From NCBI GenBank assembly GCA_937872715.1, contig CALMTJ010000341.1:1-12512 (forward strand): a DNA stretch of 12,512 bases, read 5' to 3'. Numbering within the stretch: position 1 is the stretch's first letter; each line of letters opens with the position of its first letter. Both the position numbers and the translations under genes were made by a program. Under the pieces are notes generated by a model that saw only the letters and a program-made list of their open reading frames with translations, was not told the DNA's origin and made no database searches. This stretch comes from an uncultured Methylobacteriaceae bacterium (GTDB lineage Bacteria > Pseudomonadota > Alphaproteobacteria > Rhizobiales > Beijerinckiaceae). This document shows, in pieces, positions 7,214 to 12,512 of this stretch.

Positions 7214-8683
7214 ATGCCTGCCGTGCAGGAGACCATCGACCGCGTGAAGCTGATCGATGTCGATCAGTACAAATACGGATTCGAGACGACCATCGAGATG
7301 GAGAAGCCTCCGATCGGGCTCTCCGAGGACACGGTCCGCTACATTTCGGCCCGCAAGAACGAGCCCGGCTGGCTGCTGGAGTGGCGGCTCGACGCGTACC
7401 GTCGCTGGCTCACCATGCGCGAGCCGGACTGGTCCCGCGTCGATTATCCGGCGATCAAGTACGACGAGATCTATTACTACGCGGCCCCGAAGGGCAACGA
7501 TGGGCCGATGTCGCTGGACGAGATCGATCCGGAGATCCTGAAGACCTACGAGAAGCTCGGCATCCCCCTCCGCGAGGTCGAGATGCTGGAGGGGGTCCAG
7601 CGCTCGAATATCGCGATCGACGCGGTGTTCGATTCCGTCTCGGTCGCCACGACGTTCAAGGCCGAACTCGCCAAGGCGGGCGTCCTCTTCATGCCGATCT
7701 CGGAGGCCGTGCACGAGCATCCCGAGCTCGTGCAGAAGTATCTCGGCTCGGTAGTCCCCGCGACGGACAACTTCTTCGCCACCCTGAACTCGGCCGTCTT
7801 TTCCGACGGCTCCTTCGTCTACATCCCGCCGGGCGTGCGCTGCCCGATGGAGCTGTCGACCTATTTCCGCATCAACGAGCGCAACACCGGCCAGTTCGAG
7901 CGCACGCTGATCATCGCCGACAAAGGGTCCTACGTTTCGTATCTCGAGGGCTGCACGGCCCCGCGCCGCGACGAGAACCAGCTCCACGCGGCCGTCGTGG
8001 AGCTCGTGGCGCTCGACGATGCCGAGATCAAGTATTCGACCGTCCAGAACTGGTATCCGGGCGACAGCGAGGGCAAGGGCGGCATCTACAACTTCGTCAC
8101 CAAGCGGGGCGATTGCCGCGGCAAGAACTCGATCATCACCTGGACGCAGGTGGAGACGGGCTCCGCCATCACCTGGAAATATCCGTCCTGCGTGCTGCGC
8201 GGCGACGGCTCCCGCGGCGAGTTCTATTCCATCGCCATCTCGAACGGGAAGCAGCAGGTCGATTCCGGCACCAAGATGATCCATCTCGGCCGGAACACGA
8301 CGAGCCGCGTCATTTCGAAGGGCATCGCGGCGGGCCGCTCCGACAACACCTATCGCGGCCTCATCTCGGCGCACCGCCGGGCCAGGAACGCCCGCAACTT
8401 CACGAATTGCGACTCCCTCCTCATCGGCGACCTTTGCGGCGCCCATACGGTGCCGTATCTCGAGGCCAACAACTCCTCCGCGGTGTTCGAGCACGAGGCC
8501 ACGACCTCCAAGATCTCCGAGGATCAGATGTTCTACTGCCAGCAGCGCGGTCTCGGCCCGGAGGAGGCCGTGGCGCTCATCGTCAACGGCTTCGTCAAGG
8601 ATGTGCTGCAGAAGCTGCCGATGGAATTCGCGGTCGAGGCGCAGAAGCTTATCTCGATCTCGCTCGAGGGCTCCGTTGGATAG
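7214..8683 (+). CDS. sufB: Fe-S cluster assembly protein SufB
   Basis: SufB is the scaffold subunit of the cytoplasmic SufBCD complex, on which clusters are built before transfer to apo-proteins. It is 489 aa, the usual length. The N-terminal helical part starts MPAVQETIDRVKLIDVDQYK. The central beta-helix contains YIPPGVRCPMELSTYFRIN and NWYPGDSEGKGGIYNFVTKR. The C-terminal helical end is EFAVEAQKLISISLEGSVG. Cys399 in NFTNCDSLLIG aligns, by my count from the C-terminus, with E. coli SufB Cys405, reported as important for cluster formation. The ATG at 7214 is preceded by GGGAGA about 6 nt upstream. It lies 62 bp after the broken desulfurase. No lesion is visible. Expression is probably iron-controlled through the box at 5893-5908. 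Confidence 0.98.
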   Translation: MPAVQETIDRVKLIDVDQYKYGFETTIEMEKPPIGLSEDTVRYISARKNEPGWLLEWRLDAYRRWLTMREPDWSRVDYPAIKYDEIYYYAAPKGNDGPMSLDEIDPEILKTYEKLGIPLREVEMLEGVQRSNIAIDAVFDSVSVATTFKAELAKAGVLFMPISEAVHEHPELVQKYLGSVVPATDNFFATLNSAVFSDGSFVYIPPGVRCPMELSTYFRINERNTGQFERTLIIADKGSYVSYLEGCTAPRRDENQLHAAVVELVALDDAEIKYSTVQNWYPGDSEGKGGIYNFVTKRGDCRGKNSIITWTQVETGSAITWKYPSCVLRGDGSRGEFYSIAISNGKQQVDSGTKMIHLGRNTTSRVISKGIAAGRSDNTYRGLISAHRRARNARNFTNCDSLLIGDLCGAHTVPYLEANNSSAVFEHEATTSKISEDQMFYCQQRGLGPEEAVALIVNGFVKDVLQKLPMEFAVEAQKLISISLEGSVG

Positions 8684-8927
8684 TCCGGAGGAGCTGCAGC
8701 GCGAGTTCGACGCCGCGCGGCGGGAGCTGGAGGAGATGGCGGACGAGATCGCCGACGTGGAAAGCCGGATGACGGCGCTCGCCCGCCAGGACGTGCAGCT
8801 CGGCGACCTCCGCGAGATGCTGGCGGATGCCCGCCGGCGCCACCACCAGCTAGAGGCCCGCGAGCGTGCGCTGCGGGCCAATTTCAGCGCCGCGACCGGC
8901 GGCGCCCGACCGAACAGGACACATTGA
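8676..8927 (+). CDS. small coiled-coil protein between sufB and sufC
   Basis: I do not recognise a named family. From a TTG at 8676-8678 it encodes 83 aa. GAGGG (8666-8670) lies 5 nt before this TTG. The gene overlaps the end of sufB by 8 nt, and its TGA overlaps the sufC ATG by one base, the tight packing of translationally coupled genes. The sequence is almost entirely charged heptad-like helix (SPEELQREFDAARRELEEMA, then IADVESRMTAL and MLADARRRHHQLEARERALR), so a coiled coil spanning residues 3-70 is likely. It has a short disordered tail and no signal peptide, membrane segment or cysteine. An internal ATG at 8736 is a weaker alternative start. An accessory role in SUF assembly is only suggested by position; it could also simply fill space for coupling. 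Confidence 0.75.
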   Translation: MDSPEELQREFDAARRELEEMADEIADVESRMTALARQDVQLGDLREMLADARRRHHQLEARERALRANFSAATGGARPNRTH

Positions 8928-9685
8928 TGCTCGAGATCAAGAACCTCGTCGTGCAGATCGAGGACAACCGCATCCTGAACGGGCTCGACCTGACCGTCTC
9001 GACGGGCGAGGTCGCCGCCATCATGGGGCCGAACGGCTCCGGCAAGTCGACGCTCTCCTACGTCATCGCCGGCAAGTCGGATTACGAGGTGCTGGACGGC
9101 GAGATCCTGCTCGACGGGCAGAACCTCCTCGAGATGGAGCCCGACGCCCGCGCCGCCGCCGGGATCTTCCTCGCGTTCCAGTACCCGCTGGAGATCCCGG
9201 GCGTCGGCACCATGACCTTCCTGAAGGCGGCGCTGAACGCGCAGCGCAAGGCGCGCTCCGAGCCGGAGCTCACCACCCCCGAGTTGATGAAGCGCGTGAA
9301 TGAGGCCGGCGCACGGCTGGAGATCAACCGCGACTTCCTCAAGCGCGCGCTGAATGTCGGCTTCTCCGGCGGGGAGAAGAAGCGGATGGAGATCCTGCAG
9401 ATGGCGCTGCTCGAGCCGCGCTTCTGCATCCTGGACGAGACCGATTCGGGTCTCGACATCGACGCGCTCCGCATCGTCAGCGACGGCGTGAACGCGCTCC
9501 GTTCGGCCGGCCGCGGCTTCCTCGTGATCACCCATTACCAGCGGCTCCTGAACCACATCGTCCCGGACACGGTGCACGTGATGTCGGCCGGCCGCATCGT
9601 GAAGTCGGGCGGCAAGGAGCTGGCGCTCGAACTCGAGGCGAACGGCTACGCCGATTATCGGCGGGCGCCGGCGGAGGCCGCGTGA
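8927..9685 (+). CDS. sufC: Fe-S cluster assembly ATPase SufC
   Basis: SufC is the ABC-type ATPase of the cytoplasmic SufBCD complex; ATP-driven SufC dimerisation opens the SufB/SufD scaffold. It is 252 aa, standard length. The Walker A motif GPNGSGKS is at residues 34-41. The ABC signature FSGGEKKR is at 146-153. Walker B is CILDE with Asp170 and Glu171, followed by the family-typical TDSGLDIDAL. The H-loop is in VITHYQRLL. The ATG at 8927 is preferred over the in-frame TTG at 8924 because it gives the standard N-terminus (MLEIKNLVVQIED) and overlaps the preceding TGA by one base. Its own TGA overlaps the sufD ATG in the same way. The gene looks fully functional, but its SufD partner lacks the C-terminal domain it normally docks on. 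Confidence 0.98.
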   Translation: MLEIKNLVVQIEDNRILNGLDLTVSTGEVAAIMGPNGSGKSTLSYVIAGKSDYEVLDGEILLDGQNLLEMEPDARAAAGIFLAFQYPLEIPGVGTMTFLKAALNAQRKARSEPELTTPELMKRVNEAGARLEINRDFLKRALNVGFSGGEKKRMEILQMALLEPRFCILDETDSGLDIDALRIVSDGVNALRSAGRGFLVITHYQRLLNHIVPDTVHVMSAGRIVKSGGKELALELEANGYADYRRAPAEAA

Positions 9686-12090
9686 TGCCCCAGGGCGCGA
9701 ACGTCACGGCCATGCGGACGGCGGCCGAGACGGGTCTGTCGCAGCTCTTCGAGCGGTTGAAGGGTTCGCTGCCGGGCGACGTGGCGGTGCGCGAGAGCGC
9801 GCTCGTCGGGTTCGCCGAGCGCGGCCTGCCTCACCGGCGGATCGAGGAGTTCAAGTACACCGACCTGCGGACGCTGATCCGGGAGGCTGCCCCGCTCGCC
9901 GAGAAGCCCGGCCCGGCCGATCTCGCCGTCAGCTTCAACTACGGGCGGGCGCTGACGGACGTGCCGGCGACCCGGCTGACCGTTGTCAACGGATACGTGG
10001 CGAGCCAGCTGAACGAGGTCCTGGCCTTCCCGTCGGGCCTCGCCGTGCGGACGCTGCACGACGCCCTGACGGACAGGCATCCGCTGCTCGGGATGCTCGG
10101 ATCCGTCGAGGGCGCGCGGGGCAACCCGGTCTACCAGCTGAACACCGCTTTCATGACGGACGGCGCCGTGATCCACGTCGCCGCCGGCGAGGCGGTCGCG
10201 ATGCCGCTCCACCTGCGGTTCGTGAACACGGGCTCGTCGCCCTTCGCCACGGCGAGCCGGGTGCTCGTCGTCGTGGACGAGGGAGCCTCCGTGACGATCC
10301 TCGAATCGCACGAGGGTCCGGACGGCATCGCCTACCAGCCGAACGGCGTGCTGGAGATCGTGACGGCCGACCGCACCCATGTCCGGCACGTCCGCGTCAA
10401 CGCGGAAGGCCGCGACGCCGTCGCTCTCTCGACCCTGACCGTGAAGATCGGTGCCGAATCCTCCTTCCACACCCTGAACATGGTCACGGGCTCGGCGGTC
10501 TCGCGGCACCAGGTGTTCCTCGCCTTCGCGGGCGAGAACTCGACCGCCCGGGCCGATGGCGCCACCCTGCTCAAGGGTTCGCAGCACGCGGATTCGACGC
10601 TCCTCGTCGACCACGCCGTGCCGCATTGCACGAGCCGCGAGCTGCACAAGACGGTGCTGGACGACGAATCAACGGGCGTCTTCCAGGGCAAGATCATCGT
10701 CCGGCCGCGGGCCCAGAAGACCGATGGCGGGATGAAGTCGGACACGCTCCTCCTCTCGGACGGGGCGAGCATGAACAACAAGCCCGAACTCGAGACCTTC
10801 GCCGACGACGTCGTCTGCGGCCATGACGGATCGAGCGAGATGAACGCACCCTTCGCGCCGCCCCTCGCGGCCCCCTACGACGTCGAGGCGCTTCGGGCCG
10901 AGTTCCCGATCCTGGCGAGCCGGGTCTACGGCAAGCCGCTCGTCTATCTCGACAACGCCGCCTCCGCGCAGAAGCCGCGCGAGGTGATGGACGCGATGAT
11001 CCGTGTGATGGAGACCGGCTACGCGAACGTCCATCGTGGCCTCCACTACATGGCGAACGCCGCGACCGATTCGTTCGAGGCGGCGCGCGAGAGCGTGCGG
11101 GCCTTCCTGAACGCCGGCTCGGTGGACGAGATCGTGTTCACGAAATCCGCGACCGAGGCCTACAACCTCGTCGCCAGCACGATGGGGCAGGGCATGATCG
11201 GAGAGGGCGACGAGATCGTCCTGTCCATCATGGAGCACCATTCGAACATCATCCCGTGGCACTTTCTCCGCGAGCGCAAGGGCGCCGTGATCAGGTGGGC
11301 GCCCGTCGACGATGACGGCGCCTTCCAGCTCGACGAGTTCGAGAAGCTCCTCACGCCCCGGACGAAGATCGTCGCGATCACGCACATGTCGAACGTGCTC
11401 GGCACCGTGACGCCGATCGCGGACATCATCCGGATCTCGCATGCGCATGGCGTGCCGGTGCTGGTCGACGGTGCGCAGGGCGCCGTCCATCTCGACGTCG
11501 ACGTGCGGGAGCTGGGCGCCGATTTCTACGTCCTGACCGGACACAAGGTCTACGGCCCGACCGGGATCGGCGTGCTCTACGGCAAGCGCGACTGGCTGGA
11601 GCGGCTGCCGCCGTACCAGGGCGGCGGCGAGATGATCAAGACGGTCGCCTGCGGGGAGGTGACCTACGGCGACCCGCCCCATCGCTTCGAGGCCGGGACG
11701 CCGGCGATCGTCGAGGCGGTGGGCCTCGGCGCCGCGCTCCGCTTCATGGAGCGGGTCGGCCGTCCGGCCATCCGGGCCCACGAGGAGGCGTTGTCCGCCT
11801 ACGCGCACGAGCGGCTGGGCGCCATGAACTCGGTCCGCATCATCGGGCGGGCGCCCGGCAAGGGGCCGATCCTCGCCTTCGAGATGCAGGGCGCGCACGC
11901 CCACGACGTCGCGACCGTGATCGACCGGCAGGGCGTCGCGGTCAGGGCCGGCACGCATTGCGCGATGCCGCTCCTCGACCGCTTCGGCGCGACCTCCACC
12001 TGCCGCGCCTCCTTCGGCCTCTACAACACGATGGCGGAGGTCGATAAGCTCGCAGACGCGTTGGGGAAGGCCGAGGCGTTGTTCGGGTGA
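9685..12090 (+). CDS. SufD (C-terminally truncated) fused in frame to SufS cysteine desulfurase
   Basis: One open frame of 801 aa joins two normally separate suf genes. Residues 1-380 are SufD, from the N-terminal LPHRRIEEFKYTDLR through the beta-helix to LLLSDGASMNNKPELETFAD and DVVCGH. His380 corresponds to E. coli SufD His360. The usual following GATxG segment and about 60 C-terminal residues, a helical domain that contacts SufC, are missing. Five residues later, Met386 begins a complete 416-aa SufS: YLDNAASAQKP, HRGLHYMANAATD, PLP lysine Lys621 in TGHKVYGPTG, and catalytic Cys759 in RAGTHCAMPLL. The ATG at 9685 is supported by GGAGG 7 nt upstream and a 1-nt overlap with the sufC stop. The SufS half should be active; the SufD half may not hold SufC. 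The joint is either a real deletion or an assembly collapse. A natural functional fusion cannot be excluded. Confidence 0.93.
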   Translation: MPQGANVTAMRTAAETGLSQLFERLKGSLPGDVAVRESALVGFAERGLPHRRIEEFKYTDLRTLIREAAPLAEKPGPADLAVSFNYGRALTDVPATRLTVVNGYVASQLNEVLAFPSGLAVRTLHDALTDRHPLLGMLGSVEGARGNPVYQLNTAFMTDGAVIHVAAGEAVAMPLHLRFVNTGSSPFATASRVLVVVDEGASVTILESHEGPDGIAYQPNGVLEIVTADRTHVRHVRVNAEGRDAVALSTLTVKIGAESSFHTLNMVTGSAVSRHQVFLAFAGENSTARADGATLLKGSQHADSTLLVDHAVPHCTSRELHKTVLDDESTGVFQGKIIVRPRAQKTDGGMKSDTLLLSDGASMNNKPELETFADDVVCGHDGSSEMNAPFAPPLAAPYDVEALRAEFPILASRVYGKPLVYLDNAASAQKPREVMDAMIRVMETGYANVHRGLHYMANAATDSFEAARESVRAFLNAGSVDEIVFTKSATEAYNLVASTMGQGMIGEGDEIVLSIMEHHSNIIPWHFLRERKGAVIRWAPVDDDGAFQLDEFEKLLTPRTKIVAITHMSNVLGTVTPIADIIRISHAHGVPVLVDGAQGAVHLDVDVRELGADFYVLTGHKVYGPTGIGVLYGKRDWLERLPPYQGGGEMIKTVACGEVTYGDPPHRFEAGTPAIVEAVGLGAALRFMERVGRPAIRAHEEALSAYAHERLGAMNSVRIIGRAPGKGPILAFEMQGAHAHDVATVIDRQGVAVRAGTHCAMPLLDRFGATSTCRASFGLYNTMAEVDKLADALGKAEALFG
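10822..10842 (+). other. sufD/sufS junction
   Basis: The codon for the conserved SufD histidine (10822-10824) is followed by five codons (D-G-S-S-E) and then the ATG (10840-10842) that matches a normal SufS start. The bases just before this ATG (GGATCGAGCGAG) contain purine-rich stretches that could be the original sufS ribosome-binding site. This would place the deletion endpoint between 10824 and about 10830. Confidence 0.7.
10840..12090 (+). other. sufS: SufS cysteine desulfurase moiety (possible independent internal start)
   Basis: This segment alone encodes a complete 416-aa group II cysteine desulfurase of normal length, counted from MNAPFAPPLAAPYDVEALRA. In SufS numbering the PLP lysine is Lys236 and the catalytic cysteine Cys374. 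Both sit 10 residues further along than E. coli SufS Lys226 and Cys364, so spacing between them is conserved. SufS forms persulfide sulfur from cysteine and passes it to the SufBCD scaffold. Translation could begin separately at 10840 as well as reading through from sufD; the sequence does not decide this. With the upstream desulfurase broken, this is the only intact desulfurase in the window. Confidence 0.85.
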
Positions 12091-12115
12091 GGTGGCGGGT
12101 GGAACGCCCTTCGCT

Positions 12116-12121
12116 TATACT
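12116..12121 (+). promoter_or_regulatory. possible -10 element (TATACT)
   Basis: TATACT is a 5/6 match to the sigma70 -10 consensus, 33 bp before the small-protein ATG at 12149. At 17-bp spacing the -35 position reads TGGCGG (12093-12098), a poor match. A separate promoter for the small gene and sufT is possible but weakly supported. Confidence 0.35.
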
Positions 12122-12148
12122 GGGTGCTGGTCAGGGGGACGCACGATC

Positions 12149-12358
12149 ATGGCCGTGATGATGGGCAATCTCTACGACGCCCTGCGGTCTGCGGGCGCCG
12201 AAGACGAGAAGGCAAGGAAAGCGGCCGAAGAGCTTGCTGGCCACGAGAACCGGTTTTCCAAGCTGGAGGCTGACGTCGGTCTTCTGAAGTGGATGGTCGG
12301 CTTCAACCTTGCGCTGACGATCGCGGTCGTCGGCAAGCTTTTCGTAGCCGGTCATTGA
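12149..12358 (+). CDS. small coiled-coil protein with C-terminal membrane helix (DUF1640-like)
   Basis: The product is 69 aa from the ATG at 12149; AGGGGG (12133-12138) lies about 10 nt upstream. An in-frame start at 12092 would add a non-conserved leader. It begins MAVMMGNLYDALRSAGAEDE, continues with a charged helical stretch (EKARKAAEELAGHENRFSKL) and ends with a likely transmembrane helix (WMVGFNLALTIAVVGKLFV). This layout resembles small DUF1640/CCDC90-type alphaproteobacterial proteins, whose function is unknown; the assignment is from memory of the pattern. It would be an inner-membrane protein with its coiled coil on one side. It sits between sufS and sufT, 58 bp after the fusion gene and 10 bp before sufT. 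That is an unusual guest in a suf operon, possibly with its own -10 at 12116. Confidence 0.75.
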   Translation: MAVMMGNLYDALRSAGAEDEKARKAAEELAGHENRFSKLEADVGLLKWMVGFNLALTIAVVGKLFVAGH

Positions 12359-12368
12359 ACGGGCAAAA

Positions 12369-12512
12369 ATGATCAGCAACGACACCCCTACCGAGACTGC
12401 TTCCCAACCCGCATCTGCCCTCCCGCCCGAGGAGATCGACCGGATGACGGACGACATCGTGGCGGCTTTGAAGACGGTCTACGACCCGGAGATTCCGGCC
12501 GACATCTACGAG
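12369..12512 (+). CDS. sufT: SufT / DUF59 (MIP18-type) Fe-S assembly protein, 5' part
   Basis: Only the first 48 codons are in the window. After a short variable leader rich in Ser, Thr and Pro (residues 1-20) comes EEIDRMTDDIVAALKTVYDP, then EIPADIYE. The VYDPEIP motif marks the DUF59/MIP18 domain, expected to continue with a GLIY segment just beyond the edge. SufT proteins act in cytoplasmic Fe-S protein maturation and are commonly the gene after sufS in alphaproteobacterial suf operons, which supports the call. The ATG at 12369 lies 10 bp after the small membrane-protein gene. The upstream bases (ACGGGC) give only a weak ribosome-binding site, so coupling to the previous gene is likely. 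A start at the internal ATG of MTDDIV is possible. Confidence 0.9.
   Translation, partial: MISNDTPTETASQPASALPPEEIDRMTDDIVAALKTVYDPEIPADIYE

Noticed and set aside
7163..9577. 804-codon open frame on the minus strand, antisense to sufB and sufC
   Set aside because: It is opposite clearly conserved genes and its translation is low-complexity (rich in Arg, Gly, His, Asp, Leu) without domain motifs. Long antisense frames are expected in DNA this GC-rich.
10669..11958. 429-codon minus-strand open frame opposite sufS
   Set aside because: Composition is that of a shadow frame, and sufS on the plus strand carries all catalytic motifs.
1..12512. CRISPR arrays, tRNA/rRNA genes, insertion sequences or phage genes
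   Set aside because: No direct-repeat arrays, transposase-like frames, terminal inverted repeats or tRNA-like cloverleaf signals were seen; the region reads as conserved core genes.

Overview
The window is GC-rich DNA of an alphaproteobacterium, most likely a member of the Hyphomicrobiales/Rhizobiales. The protein families, the suf gene order and an Irr-type iron-control palindrome in front of the suf genes all point that way. I cannot fix the genus; a Methylobacteriaceae- or Bradyrhizobium-like lineage would fit.

Left part (1-5142). The 3' end of a large AsmA-like/DUF3971 envelope protein runs in from the left edge. It meets, tail to tail, tyrosyl-tRNA synthetase (tyrS, minus strand). A 73-bp divergent spacer then leads to anmK (anhydro-N-acetylmuramic acid kinase, plus strand). 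The 369-bp gap after anmK holds one small, uncertain minus-strand gene (4815-5030) and a 13-bp palindrome.

Middle (5143-5979). A small alpha/beta hydrolase on the minus strand is divergent from the suf cluster. The spacer carries a well-formed sigma70-like promoter (TTGACT-N17-GATAAC). A near-perfect Irr/ICE box (TTAGAACGGTTCTAAA) lies over the predicted transcription start. No iscR gene heads the operon.

Right part (5980-12512). This is the SUF iron-sulfur assembly operon: a NifS/IscS-type cysteine desulfurase, sufB, a small coiled-coil ORF with a TTG start, sufC, sufD, sufS, a small coiled-coil/transmembrane protein, and the start of sufT (DUF59), cut by the window edge. In the normal pathway SufS supplies persulfide sulfur, the SufBCD scaffold-ATPase builds the cluster, and SufT helps maturation.

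Two anomalies stand out. The first desulfurase has lost about 16 codons plus a frameshift near 6787-6795, which puts its catalytic cysteine out of frame. The 3' end of sufD is missing as well: its reading frame runs straight from the conserved CGH motif into an otherwise complete SufS, giving an 801-aa SufD'-SufS fusion without the SufD C-terminal helical domain. Either the operon carries two real deletions, or the assembly has lost sequence at two places. I saw no tRNA, rRNA, CRISPR array or mobile element.
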